A DNA stretch of 64,000 bases, taken from contig NZ_JACHIF010000001.1 of the NCBI RefSeq assembly GCF_014203045.1, positions 1,272,143-1,336,142 of the forward strand. The letters run 5' to 3'. The DNA is from Prosthecobacter dejongeii (lineage in GTDB: Bacteria; Verrucomicrobiota; Verrucomicrobiia; Verrucomicrobiales; Verrucomicrobiaceae). A program made the position numbers and the translations under genes. How positions within the stretch are numbered: position 1 is the stretch's first letter; each line of letters opens with the position of its first letter. The notes under the pieces are model-generated. The model was not told where the DNA came from. It made no database searches and worked only from the letters and a program-made list of their open reading frames with translations. Below, one piece after another: positions 1 to 9,280 of this stretch.

Positions 1-2
1 TT

Positions 3-3000
3 CCCATAGAACAAAATGGGACCGGGGTAGCTGCGTCCGCTCAGGAAAGTTACGATACATTTGGGTTTGCCACCTGGCTTAAAGATCCCCGAGGCGTGAT
101 CTCGTATCGCTCATTCACGCTGTTCAACAGCTCGGTCATCCAGGAAATCCAGGACGTTAATACCTCTCTGGTTGCTAACGCGCCTTCAGGTTGGGTTACC
201 AAATCTGGTTTTGGCGCGCACTTGACAAGCGATTATGTAAGAGACGTATTTGGAAGACCTTTGAGAGCTTTGCAGCCGGTCATCGAAATTGATCCTGCTA
301 CCATTGGAATGAATGGCGAGGCCGCTCTCTGGGTCCGGCCAGTAAGTTATTCATTATATCGCGACGTTACCAGACAACTGTGGCAAGCGAAAGGTTGGTG
401 CAGCAATGAGGGGGCGGCGGCTTCCTGGCACATCACCGGACCTGTGACATTGTTTCAGTTGGACGCGAGTGAGCGTTCGTTGCGGGAGGTAGACGCGACG
501 CCTGACTGTTTCTGTGGTCCGTTGGGGCCAGATACATTCGGCAAATCTGGTGAATGGCCGTCGCAGAACCAATGGACAAAATGGAAGGAAGATATCCGTG
601 ATCCGTGGGGCAGAATCCAGGAAACCCGTGTTTACCATGTGATTCCTTCCACAGGAGAAGGGCTCGAGGGCGCAAATTATAACGCGCAGCGTTTCCAATA
701 TGATGTGATGGGTCGCCTCCGGCGCACAATATCTCCTGGCGGAACTGTCAGCCGAAGCGTCCTCGATGCACGCGGTCTGCTCACTGCAACCTGGGTGGGT
801 ACCAATGACTCTGGCGCAACTGATAATGATCCATCTGGAGGTGGCGATCCGGCAAACAACATGAGACCCGTCTGGTTGGGGCAGTATGACGGAGGAAGCT
901 CGGGTGGAAACGGAAACCTAACCCAGGTGACAGAACCCGTGAATAATACCTCTGGAGATAATCGGGTCCTCAGCACTACGTATAATTATCGCAATTTCGC
1001 GACCATTGTAAAGGTTAACGACGGATCATCCAACGTCTTTTCCACGACTGCCTATGACAATTTGGGCCGTGCGACTACGCAGTCTCGTTATCATACCAGT
1101 ATTGCCCAAAGTAATCGCACTCACGAGGTAACGATGTCTTACGACTCGAATGGGCGGATGTATGAGCAAAAGCGCTTTTATGTGAACTCAAATGGCAGCC
1201 TCGGAAGCTCCCTGCATGCTCGGACATGGTACGATCCGAACGGAAATGTAATCAAGCAATCCCAGCCGGGCGCAAAGGTGGTAAAGAAAACCGTGTTCGA
1301 TTCGATGAACCGGTCTATCGCAGTCTACACCGTAGCGGAAGCTGGCTCTACAGAGAATGTGAATACCAACAGCGTTGATCTTGATGTTGTGATTAAGGAA
1401 GATTGGACTGTCTATAATCCAGCAGGCCAGGAAGTTGAGACTTCTAGCCGTGCTCGGTTTGACGATACCGACGGATTTGGCCCATTGAAAGGACCTCACG
1501 GAGAACAGCCCAAATCACGGGACACTTTCATAGCTACGTATCGAGATCCGATCGGGCGTCTGCGTTATTCAGTCAACTGCGGAACGAATGGGGGGGCTCC
1601 CTTTGTTCGTTCCCCCGTGCATCATTTACCCTCTGATATCATCCTTGTTTCGGAGCAACAATATGCTGTTGACGGAGGGTTATCAGTCTCCATTGCACCC
1701 AACGGCACGGCTACGGTCACATTTCGGGACGCGGCTGGTCGTCAGTCGGGGCTCATTGCAAATTCGTCTACCGTGTCTGCGAAATCTGTCGGCGAAATAG
1801 ACGTAGCAGGTGCCGAATGTCGCATCAGTCGCTTTGAGTATGCGCCTGATGGTGGCCTAGCTCGCCTGATCGTCTGCAATCAGGCGACAGGTGATCAAAT
1901 AACAACATGGGACTACGGGACCACGCTCGTTTCGAGTGAAGTGGCACGTAGTGATTTGGCGGTCAGTAAGACCTATTCAAACGGGCAGACGGAACGGATG
2001 ACTTACAATCGTCAGGGAGAATTGGCAGGTTACAAAGATCCGAACGGCAATGTTCATGCTTATCGCCGCGACAAGCTGGGACGTTTGATAGATGATGGAA
2101 TCACAACTCTGGCACCGGGGGTTGATGGGTTAGTACGGCGTATAAGCACCACATACGATAGTCGAGGACGGGTCGAATATCTAACAAGTGGTAGCGAGCC
2201 CGGTCCGGGAGCTGGTAGCGTTGTTAATCAGGTCCGTCTTACGTATAACGGTATAGATTGCCTGCTTGCAGATGCGCAAAGTCATAGCGGCGTTGTTGAC
2301 AACAATACCCCCAGAGTTGAATACCAATGTACAGGCACACAAGACAATATACTGCGACGCACAGGCATAATCTATCCTAATGGTCGAGCCATTGCGTATG
2401 AATATGGTGAAAGCGGCAGCATTGATGACGTTCTTAATCGGGTGCGCTCCGTTCATGACGATATGGAGACTTTGACGGAATACCAGTTCGTGGGTGTCAG
2501 TATGCCCGTAGTCAGCACTATTCACGGAGCAAATATTCAAAGGCGATGGAAGAAAGAAGCAGGAATGCCTGATGGTGACAGCGGAGATCCCTACACAGGT
2601 TATGACCGATTTGGTCGTCTGGAGCAGACACTATGGCAAAAGATAAATGATCCATCCGATGTCCTGGTGAATGTCCAGTGGGGATATGATCGTGCCTCAT
2701 TTAAGACTTGGCGAAAAGATCTGCTGGCCCCAGCCGCTAGATTTCAGGATCAGGTTTTTAGCTATGACGGATTGGATCAGGTGACTCAACGTCAACAGGG
2801 AGTGCTAAATATCAACCGTACGGCTATTGGAGGCACGCCAGCTTGGCAGGAAAACTTTGCCTATGACGCCAGCGGAAACTGGCAGCAATACCAACGTCAA
2901 GTCGACGGTGTCGTGGACATCAACCAAGGGAGGATCAGCAACCGGGGTAACCAGATCACCCAGATCTATCCTGACAGTGCTGAAACTCGCCACACAGACT

Positions 3001-4106
3001 ATGATGCTAACGGCAACATGATAGAGACACCTTCCGGAGAAAACCTGAAAGGAGCTGCCCGAAAAATGGTATGGGATGCCTGGAATCGGTTGTGCTTAAT
3101 TCAGAATGAGGGAGGGACCCTCTTGGCTGAGTATCGATATGATGGACAACATAGACGAACGACCAGCACGGTCTCTGGGACCACCAAGCACTTTTATTAT
3201 AACAGTCAGTGGCGGTGCATCGAGGAGCGCAGTAACGGTGGCACAAATCCCGAGCAGCAATATGTATGGAATCCGTCTGATCGTTGGGAATTGATCCTCA
3301 GAGATAGATCTCCAACAACCAACGGCATTCTTAGCGAACGGCTCTATGGACTTCGCGACGATATGGATATCATCGCCCTGTGTAATGTAGACGGAAATGT
3401 TGTAGAGAGATTTGGATTCAGTGCATTCGGTAAAACGACCTATTACAATTCCAACTTTGCTCCCCAAGCAGCTTCTTCTAGCCAATGGAATTTGTTATTC
3501 CACACGGAATTTATTGATCTTGCGACGGGGTGGGCAAACTACGGCTTCAGATACTATTCTGCGGAATTGGGACGATGGCTCTCCCATGATAGATTGGGAG
3601 AATTCGCGTCTGTGAATTTTAATCTTTATCAATTTGTTGGTAACAATCCGTCGAACTATGTTGATGTTTATGGTAATTTTGCCTTTTTGATACCAGCACT
3701 AATAGGAGGAGTTGTCGGAGCCGTTGTCAGTGCAGGGTTAACCCTTGCAACCGGCGGCTCAGCTGGTGATGCTGTTGCCAGTGCCTTGGCTGGTTTTGTT
3801 GGAGGCGCGGTCGGGGGGGCAACTGGTAATATTGCCTTGGGGGCCGCTATAACAGGGGGAATTTCGGCATCGTTATCAGCTGCGGCACAAGGCGGTGGTG
3901 CGGCAAGTGTGATTACGAGCGGTCTTATTGGCGGTGCCCTGGGTTATGGAGGAGGCCTGATTGCCGGTGGACTTGGTATAACGGGATCTGCAGCGGTAGT
4001 TGGAGCTGCTGATGCCGCGATCGGATTTGTGAGTTCAGGGTTGGCCAGCGCTGTGGGCTCTTTGTTTGGTCTGGCAGAAAATATTTATAGCGATACATGC
4101 CCATGA
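3..4106 (+). CDS. RHS/YD-repeat protein, 5'-truncated by the window edge
   Basis: Large RHS-family wrapping protein. The frame is open to the left edge (from base 3, 1367 residues visible), and residues before the first possible start (GTG at 96) already look like RHS sequence (SYDTFGFATWLKDPRG), so the true start lies outside the window. Many YD-type repeats are visible (YDVMGRL, YDNLGRA, YDSNGRM, YDPNGNV, YDANGNM). The RHS core ends with RYYSAELGRWLSHDRLG and NLYQFVGNNPSNYVDVYGN. RHS proteins form a shell that encloses a variable C-terminal tip, often a toxin. Here the last 142 residues (3678-4103) are a glycine/alanine-rich hydrophobic tail rather than a recognisable enzyme, ending in SDTCP. 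The usual DPxGL autoproteolysis motif reads DVYGN. The gene is AT-richer than the region after 6.4 kb, which suggests transfer. Family assignment is sure; toxicity is not shown. Confidence 0.93.
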   Translation, partial: PIEQNGTGVAASAQESYDTFGFATWLKDPRGVISYRSFTLFNSSVIQEIQDVNTSLVANAPSGWVTKSGFGAHLTSDYVRDVFGRPLRALQPVIEIDPATIGMNGEAALWVRPVSYSLYRDVTRQLWQAKGWCSNEGAAASWHITGPVTLFQLDASERSLREVDATPDCFCGPLGPDTFGKSGEWPSQNQWTKWKEDIRDPWGRIQETRVYHVIPSTGEGLEGANYNAQRFQYDVMGRLRRTISPGGTVSRSVLDARGLLTATWVGTNDSGATDNDPSGGGDPANNMRPVWLGQYDGGSSGGNGNLTQVTEPVNNTSGDNRVLSTTYNYRNFATIVKVNDGSSNVFSTTAYDNLGRATTQSRYHTSIAQSNRTHEVTMSYDSNGRMYEQKRFYVNSNGSLGSSLHARTWYDPNGNVIKQSQPGAKVVKKTVFDSMNRSIAVYTVAEAGSTENVNTNSVDLDVVIKEDWTVYNPAGQEVETSSRARFDDTDGFGPLKGPHGEQPKSRDTFIATYRDPIGRLRYSVNCGTNGGAPFVRSPVHHLPSDIILVSEQQYAVDGGLSVSIAPNGTATVTFRDAAGRQSGLIANSSTVSAKSVGEIDVAGAECRISRFEYAPDGGLARLIVCNQATGDQITTWDYGTTLVSSEVARSDLAVSKTYSNGQTERMTYNRQGELAGYKDPNGNVHAYRRDKLGRLIDDGITTLAPGVDGLVRRISTTYDSRGRVEYLTSGSEPGPGAGSVVNQVRLTYNGIDCLLADAQSHSGVVDNNTPRVEYQCTGTQDNILRRTGIIYPNGRAIAYEYGESGSIDDVLNRVRSVHDDMETLTEYQFVGVSMPVVSTIHGANIQRRWKKEAGMPDGDSGDPYTGYDRFGRLEQTLWQKINDPSDVLVNVQWGYDRASFKTWRKDLLAPAARFQDQVFSYDGLDQVTQRQQGVLNINRTAIGGTPAWQENFAYDASGNWQQYQRQVDGVVDINQGRISNRGNQITQIYPDSAETRHTDYDANGNMIETPSGENLKGAARKMVWDAWNRLCLIQNEGGTLLAEYRYDGQHRRTTSTVSGTTKHFYYNSQWRCIEERSNGGTNPEQQYVWNPSDRWELILRDRSPTTNGILSERLYGLRDDMDIIALCNVDGNVVERFGFSAFGKTTYYNSNFAPQAASSSQWNLLFHTEFIDLATGWANYGFRYYSAELGRWLSHDRLGEFASVNFNLYQFVGNNPSNYVDVYGNFAFLIPALIGGVVGAVVSAGLTLATGGSAGDAVASALAGFVGGAVGGATGNIALGAAITGGISASLSAAAQGGGAASVITSGLIGGALGYGGGLIAGGLGITGSAAVVGAADAAIGFVSSGLASAVGSLFGLAENIYSDTCP

Positions 4107-4396
4107 AAAAAAGATTATCGACTGATTGGAAAAAGGAAGCGTGGTTCGGTATTTTATTTAGCGCTTACATTATTATTGTTGGTTGGTACTCAGCTAAGCT
4201 AGGCGAAGCCATTGTGCCTCAATCCGTTATAGTATGGATAAAGGCTCGATGTCAGCCAACCTCTATAGAGCCCACTATCAGAAACCTGAGATTCCTCACG
4301 GGTCTAGGATTCATTGCCTTGTTGTTAGGATTTCACGGTTATCTAAAGAAAAGGTTTCGGTTAAGGCGAGAAACCCATCAATCTGAGCAGAGTTAA
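4103..4396 (+). CDS. Small two-helix membrane protein overlapping the RHS gene
   Basis: Unrecognised protein of 97 residues. The ATG at 4103 overlaps the RHS stop (ATGA), so translation is probably coupled; an in-frame ATG six bases upstream is possible. It starts with a basic stretch (MKKRLSTDWKK), then has a hydrophobic segment (FGILFSAYIIIVGWY), a loop with one cysteine, a second hydrophobic segment (FLTGLGFIALLLGF) and a basic, charged C-terminus. The position directly after an RHS C-terminal tail is where an immunity protein or chaperone is encoded in polymorphic-toxin loci. That is known architecture; for this gene it is inference only. Confidence 0.6.
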   Translation: MKKRLSTDWKKEAWFGILFSAYIIIVGWYSAKLGEAIVPQSVIVWIKARCQPTSIEPTIRNLRFLTGLGFIALLLGFHGYLKKRFRLRRETHQSEQS

Positions 4397-4595
4397 ACAA
4401 AAAAGACTCGATACAGTTGACTTTGGGGATGCTTCATAACGCGCTTTCAGAGTCTCCGAAAATGCCGTATCCAATGAGAGAAATATTCCAAAGTATGCCG
4501 CTTCTCAGTATCCCATGAAGTTATGAGGACGTTTTTGAAGCAGCTCAATTTCTGTAGCTGCTTGAGGTAAAAACCTCTTAACTAGTGGAGGAATT
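4397..4595 (+). other. Intergenic stretch between RHS module and orphan tail
   Basis: AT-rich sequence with stops in all frames. I find no terminator, repeat or convincing reading frame here. It separates the RHS gene and its small partner from the second tail/partner pair and may be decayed RHS-tip DNA. Confidence 0.4.
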
Positions 4596-4745
4596 GTGAC
4601 AAAATCTTCTGGTGAATCGGCGCTAGGACCCAGTATCGGAAATGTCTTGGGAGCAGCGACAGCCAACCTAGGAGGATTTGTAGATATAGTGACGAATAGC
4701 GTGGCGGGCCTTTTTAACAAAAACAACAATTCAACTTGCCCTTAA
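4596..4745 (+). CDS. Orphan RHS-like C-terminal tail, 49 residues
   Basis: Short frame starting at GTG 4596, with a strong GGAGGA ribosome-binding site at 4587-4592. The product ends FVDIVTNSVAGLFNKNNNST followed by CP, which resembles the end of the RHS protein (SAVGSLFGLAENIYSDTCP): a small hydrophobic stretch, then an A/S-x-G-LF motif and a terminal TCP. It lacks any RHS core. It is either a displaced alternative RHS tip (orphan cassette) or a remnant of an earlier RHS 3' end. The ribosome-binding site argues it could still be translated alone. Confidence 0.45.
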   Translation: MTKSSGESALGPSIGNVLGAATANLGGFVDIVTNSVAGLFNKNNNSTCP

Positions 4746-4774
4746 TTCAATGATACAAACCTTTTTATACCTTT

Positions 4775-4921
4775 ATGGCTTGTCTGCTTCTTTGGTTCAT
4801 TGCCGGAGCACTTCTGGGCTATTTATTGAAATCGCTAGATATCTTGAATGAGCGCCAGATCGCGGTTCTCTGCGTCATGTGGCCGATTGGGGGAATCGTC
4901 CCGATATTCATCATCACTTGA
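4775..4921 (+). CDS. Small two-helix membrane protein after the orphan tail
   Basis: Frame of 48 residues from ATG 4775. It has two hydrophobic segments (CLLLWFIAGALLGYLL and IAVLCVMWPIGGIVPIFIIT) joined by a short charged loop (KSLDILNERQ). The size class, topology and place after an RHS-like tail match the small protein at 4103-4396, though the sequences are not obviously alike. It could be a second immunity-like or accessory protein. No family was recognised. Confidence 0.45.
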   Translation: MACLLLWFIAGALLGYLLKSLDILNERQIAVLCVMWPIGGIVPIFIIT

Positions 4922-5075
4922 AATAAAATAAATGGCAGCTAGCTGCACACCACTTAGGAGAGGGGGTTATACGCATCGTTGCTGATAAGACATTTCAAAG
5001 CCATGCCTCTATCATCAGCAAGTGTGGCTGATTTGCTTCCCATTGCGGCATAGACAATAGTATTAAATATATAAT

Positions 5076-5798
5076 ATGTTATCATCAGATGTTTTTTTAA
5101 AGGTGTTGCAACCTATGGAATCCAGCTCAGAGTTGTTGCGACTGGGCAGGAATGAAGATGGCGGTTATGTTGTAACTGAGCGCATGCTGGAAGAGGCTAC
5201 AGCTCTGTTTACCTATGGTGTTGGGTGGGACATTTCTTTCGAGGAACATTTCGTGCGCCAAACAGGCAAAAAAGCATTTCTTTTCGATCATACCATTCGT
5301 CAATTGCCTGCCTCGGTAAAAAGCACCGAGAATATTGAATTATTTTCGGAAGGGATCGCGCCCGCATCCAAGCCGTCCTTTGGCACTTTCGCCGAACATT
5401 TACAAAAGCTTGGCTACAGCCATAGTCCTGTCATACTCAAGATGGATATAGAAGGTGCTGAGTATGAAGTCTTGGAAAATCTAAAGCCAACAAATTTAAT
5501 TAACGTGGTCGGTCTAACGGTCGAATTTCATTGGCTTGGTCAAGAGGCTTACCGCCTTAGATTATTAAATATCGTGCGAAAACTTTCTTTCCAGTATTTT
5601 ATCGCGCATGTTCACGGTAATAATTATTCTGAGTTATTTGAGATAGGGAATGTTTCCTTTCCACGGTGTATCGAGATTACCTTCGCACGAAGGCCATGCG
5701 TTGGTGTGTCTACCCGTCGATATCCAGTCACTGGTTTAGATTACCCCAATGCGCCTGGAAAGCTTGATTATCAACTTCCATTTGGTGGTAATGACTAA
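5076..5798 (+). CDS. FkbM-family SAM-dependent methyltransferase
   Basis: 240 residues. The diagnostic FkbM segment is VILKMDIEGAEYEVLENL, where the acidic D-x-E-G-x-E motif follows the central strand of the Rossmann-like fold. The N-terminal GRNEDGGYVV segment and the later GLTVEFHWLG segment also fit this family. FkbM proteins O-methylate sugars, polyketides or glycans; the substrate here is unknown. It follows the RHS block at 155 bp and shares its AT-rich composition, so it probably belongs to the same acquired island. No glycosyltransferase neighbours are visible to narrow the role. Confidence 0.75.
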   Translation: MLSSDVFLKVLQPMESSSELLRLGRNEDGGYVVTERMLEEATALFTYGVGWDISFEEHFVRQTGKKAFLFDHTIRQLPASVKSTENIELFSEGIAPASKPSFGTFAEHLQKLGYSHSPVILKMDIEGAEYEVLENLKPTNLINVVGLTVEFHWLGQEAYRLRLLNIVRKLSFQYFIAHVHGNNYSELFEIGNVSFPRCIEITFARRPCVGVSTRRYPVTGLDYPNAPGKLDYQLPFGGND

Positions 5799-5874
5799 GG
5801 GCGTCTGGTCTGCACCCCGAATGTTGATCTAAGGGCACGGAACCGATAGACCTTTGTTCTGACAGTGGTGGGAT

Positions 5875-6396
5875 TTGACGGTTTCTGCTCGGAATCACCG
5901 CCGCTCAAATCCCTGTCAATGTGGGTTCTATGGTGACACGCGCCGTGATTGCCGCTGCAGTTCCGTCATGGTGCAAAAGTATCGCCAGCGCATCAGTGGT
6001 CCGCTCTTGGACCGCATTGATCTGCATGTGGAGGTGCCCATCGTGGACTTCAAGGCCCTGACGAATGCGCAGCCAGGGGAGTCTTCAGAAAGCATCCGCA
6101 ACCGGGTGGAAAAAGCCCGCGCCATCCAGGCAGCCCGGTTTAAAGGGCTGTCTGGTGTGCATACCAATACCGGCATGACACCGCGCCTCATCAAGAAGCA
6201 CTGCGAGCTGGATGCAGAGTGTAGCGGCCTCATGGAACATGCCATGGGGCAGATGAACTTCAGCGCCCGTGCGCACGATCGCATCTTAAAAGTCGCCCGC
6301 ACTTTGGCCGACTTGAAAGAGGCCGAAAGGATCGATGCCGATAGCATCCTGGAAGCGGTGAACTACCGCACCCTGGATCGCAATCTATGGTCCTGA
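5875..6396 (+). pseudogene. 3' fragment of ComM/YifB Mg-chelatase-like ATPase
   Basis: The 173-codon frame matches only the C-terminal third of ComM/YifB. It contains the NPCxCGxYGD segment (NPCQCGFYGD), the cysteine pair DCRCS, then RISGPLLDRIDLHVEVP and the C-terminal helical Mg_chelatase_C region ending ILEAVNYRTLDRN. Full-length family members are about 500 residues with an N-terminal Lon-like domain and Walker motifs, all missing here. Similarity fades just before NPC, and the only upstream start is a TTG. It is therefore a truncated gene, cut at the right border of the AT-rich RHS/FkbM block. ComM is a helicase acting in branch migration during natural transformation; this piece cannot do that. 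Confidence 0.8.
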
Positions 6397-6403
6397 TGCG
6401 TCT

Positions 6404-8536
6404 TTAAGAGGCGGCGCGTTTTGAGATGAAGACCGCCAGTGAGCGGGAGGGACAGGCCAATTGGGGCGTCTTGCGGGCGCGCTTGTCCAGCTTCAACTCT
6501 GTGGTGGCGAGACGGAGCTGCCACGGGGCACCATCGGCTTGAGGCAGGGTGACATTCACGTCTTCAAAGTGAGCGTTCATGAGGACAAAGACAGAGTCAC
6601 TGGTGCGTGGCTGGTGATTTCGCCCGATCTCGCGCAGGGTGCTGCCTGGGAGCCACATGCCAAAGCAGCGTGTGAAGCCGGCGTCCCAGTCCGCCTCATT
6701 CATTTCACGGCCTTCAGGGTTCCACCAGATGACATCCTTTGGCTGGCCTTCTTCCAGAGCCTGACCCATGAGGAAATTCTTGCGGGCTAGCACGGGTTGT
6801 TCCTGCCGCAGGGCGATGAGTTGACGGGTAAACTCCACCATCTCTGTCGCCGTCGCGTCCAGGTCCCAGGACAGCCAGGAGATGTCGTTGTCCTGACAGT
6901 AAGCGTTGTTGTTCCCTTGCTGGGTATGCCAGCGTTCATCGCCTGCCAGCATCATTGGCACCCCTTGGGAGAGGAAGAGGGTGGCCAGCAGGTTCTTGGC
7001 CTGGCGCAGCCGCAGCGCCTGGATCTGGGGATCCTCGGTTTCCCCCTCGTGGCCACAGTTCCAGCTTTCGTTGTCGTTGGCGCCGTCGCGGCTGTCTTCT
7101 AGATTCGCCTCGTTGTGCTTGTCGTTATAGGTCACCAGATCGCGCAGGCAAAAGCCATCGTGCGCAGTGATAAAATTGACGCTGGCATGCGGGCCACGGC
7201 CACTGTGGTTATACAGATCCGCGCTGCCACTGAGGCGTTTGGAAAGTTCATTGGCACGGTCGTTGCCCTTCCAGCAGCGGCGCACTTCATCGCGGTAGCG
7301 GCCATTCCATTCGGCCCAGCCGGTGGGGAAGTTACCCACTTGATAACCGCCCATGCCGATGTCCCAGGGCTCGGCGATGAGCTTAACTGTTGAAAGGACA
7401 GGATCTTGGCCGATGGCGTCAAAGAAAGAGCTGAGTTTATTCCAGCCATAGAGCTCACGCGCCAGGGCACTGGCTAGGTCAAAGCGGAACCCGTCCACGT
7501 GCATCTCTGTGACCCAGTAGCGCAGGCTATCCATCAGCAATCGTAGGCCGGAGGGGTTCTCCATGGTGAGCGTATTGCCACAGCCCGTGAAGTCCTCATA
7601 ATAACGAGGATGCTCCTGAGACAGACGGTAGTAGGAGGCATTGTCCACGCCACGGAAGGAGAGGGTGGGCCCGCGCTCACTACTTTCCGCCGTGTGATTG
7701 TAAACCACGTCGAGAATCACCTCGATGCCGGCTTCATGCAGGCGCTTGACCATGCCTTTGAATTCATGCATGGCCGCGTGCGGGTCTGGAGTGGAGGCGT
7801 ACGTCGGCTCAAAGGCGAAGTAAGAAAGGGTGTTGTATCCCCAATAGTTCGTTAGGCCGCGTTCTTGCAAAAATGAATCATCCAGGTGGTGATGCACTGG
7901 CAGCAACTCCACTGCTGTGACACCCAGTTTTTTCAGGTAATCCATGGCTTCATCCGATGCCAAACCCGCATAGGTGCCGCGCAGATTTTCAGGTAAAGAG
8001 GTGAGCTTTTGAGTGAAGCCTTTGACATGCAGCTCATAGATGATCGTGCGATGCCAGGGGGTCTCTGGTGGAGTGTCACCATCCCAGTCGAAATGCGGAT
8101 CCACCACCATACCGAGAGGGGCATGGGCTGACGAGTCTTGGTCATTGAAAGAAAGATCCAGGGCCTCATCTTCCAAATTGTAACCGAACAGACTGGCATC
8201 CCACTCCTTCAAGGGGCGACCGATCGCCTTTGCATACGGGTCTAAAAGGAGTTTGTGGGGATTGAAACGATGACCCTGATCGGGTGCATAAGGGCCATAA
8301 ACTCGGTAGCCATACAACTGGCCAGGCTGGATCCCGGGGATGAATCCATGCCAAACTTGGTTCGTGCATTCGGGAAGCTCAATCCGTGTTTCTTGCCCGC
8401 CCTCGGCTTGATCGAAAAGGCAAAGCTCCACCTTTTCTGCATGGGCGGAAAAAAGGGCAAAGTTCACACCCCCTGATTTGAGGGTGGCCCCGAGGGGGTA
8501 GGGAGTTCCAGGGCCGAGCGCAGATTGGGAATTCAT
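6404..8536 (-). CDS. glgX: Glycogen debranching enzyme GlgX (GH13)
   Basis: 710 residues, the normal GlgX length. An N-terminal CBM48/isoamylase domain (GTPYPLGATLKSGGVNFALF, residues about 9-130) precedes a GH13 barrel with ELHVKGFT, conserved region I DVVYNHTAE, region II GFRFDLASA (nucleophile Asp353) and region IV NFITAHDGF. GlgX hydrolyses alpha-1,6 branch points of phosphorylase-limit glycogen in the cytoplasm. It converges on the ComM fragment with a 7 bp gap. It likely works with MalQ at 36.4-38.1 kb, although the two genes are far apart. Confidence 0.95.
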   Translation of the reverse strand: MNSQSALGPGTPYPLGATLKSGGVNFALFSAHAEKVELCLFDQAEGGQETRIELPECTNQVWHGFIPGIQPGQLYGYRVYGPYAPDQGHRFNPHKLLLDPYAKAIGRPLKEWDASLFGYNLEDEALDLSFNDQDSSAHAPLGMVVDPHFDWDGDTPPETPWHRTIIYELHVKGFTQKLTSLPENLRGTYAGLASDEAMDYLKKLGVTAVELLPVHHHLDDSFLQERGLTNYWGYNTLSYFAFEPTYASTPDPHAAMHEFKGMVKRLHEAGIEVILDVVYNHTAESSERGPTLSFRGVDNASYYRLSQEHPRYYEDFTGCGNTLTMENPSGLRLLMDSLRYWVTEMHVDGFRFDLASALARELYGWNKLSSFFDAIGQDPVLSTVKLIAEPWDIGMGGYQVGNFPTGWAEWNGRYRDEVRRCWKGNDRANELSKRLSGSADLYNHSGRGPHASVNFITAHDGFCLRDLVTYNDKHNEANLEDSRDGANDNESWNCGHEGETEDPQIQALRLRQAKNLLATLFLSQGVPMMLAGDERWHTQQGNNNAYCQDNDISWLSWDLDATATEMVEFTRQLIALRQEQPVLARKNFLMGQALEEGQPKDVIWWNPEGREMNEADWDAGFTRCFGMWLPGSTLREIGRNHQPRTSDSVFVLMNAHFEDVNVTLPQADGAPWQLRLATTELKLDKRARKTPQLACPSRSLAVFISKRAAS

Positions 8537-8698
8537 CGCCGTTGCATCGGGTAGGATTTCTCGAGTGGATGTCAGCCACTTGAATTTAGGCCTTTTTTTT
8601 GGGCCTTCTAAAGCCTACGCTGCATTTTCGCGTTTAGGGCAAGACCGCTTGGCAGATCAGATACGATAGAGTTTCGAAAAAACTCCCCCTCACCTCGC

Positions 8699-9271
8699 AT
8701 GGCTTTCCTTCACGATCTAAAAACGCAGACGTCCGTCGTGCATGCGGCCTTGGAAAAGCAACTGGACATCGTCCGCTATTTTGAATCCAAAACCAGCTAT
8801 GTGAAACTGCTGGAGCGCTTTTTTTCTCTTTATGAACCTCTGGAAGAAAACCTCGCCCAGGCCCTGGATTGGCGGTCAGAAGGGTGGGACTTTGAATCCC
8901 GGAGAAAGACGCCCTGGTTAACCGAGGATTTACTGGCGCTAGGGCTCACGGCTCAGGACATTTCGGCTTTGCCACGTTGTACCGCCTTGCCAGATCTCAC
9001 CCCACCAGGGGCAGCGGTCGGCTGTCTGTATGTGCTTGAGGGCTCGACGTTGGGTGGGCAGGTGATTACCCGTCTGTTGAAGCAGCATTTGGAAGTTACT
9101 CCCGAGACGGGCGGACGTTTTTTTTCAGGTTATGCGGAGGCCACCGTCCCACAGTGGCGGGATTTTGGTGCCTGGGCCGAGGATTGGGCACTGCGCCATC
9201 CCGAACAGAAGGCTGCGGCGGCTGAGGCGGCCTCGCAGACATTTGATTCTTTCACTCGTTGGTTCCAATAA
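8699..9271 (+). CDS. Bacteriophytochrome-associated heme oxygenase
   Basis: 190 residues. The N-terminal LKTQTSVVHAALEKQLD carries the likely proximal heme ligand His15, and YVLEGSTLGGQVITRLLKQH is the distal-helix glycine-rich segment typical of BphO/HemO. It opens heme to biliverdin IX-alpha, the chromophore used by bacteriophytochromes. The phytochrome gene starts 9 bp after its stop, so the two are surely co-transcribed. This is the first gene of a plus-strand run that continues to 22.5 kb. A transporter for heme is not present nearby, so endogenous heme is the likely substrate. Confidence 0.92.
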   Translation: MAFLHDLKTQTSVVHAALEKQLDIVRYFESKTSYVKLLERFFSLYEPLEENLAQALDWRSEGWDFESRRKTPWLTEDLLALGLTAQDISALPRCTALPDLTPPGAAVGCLYVLEGSTLGGQVITRLLKQHLEVTPETGGRFFSGYAEATVPQWRDFGAWAEDWALRHPEQKAAAAEAASQTFDSFTRWFQ

Positions 9272-9280
9272 GTCACGCCT

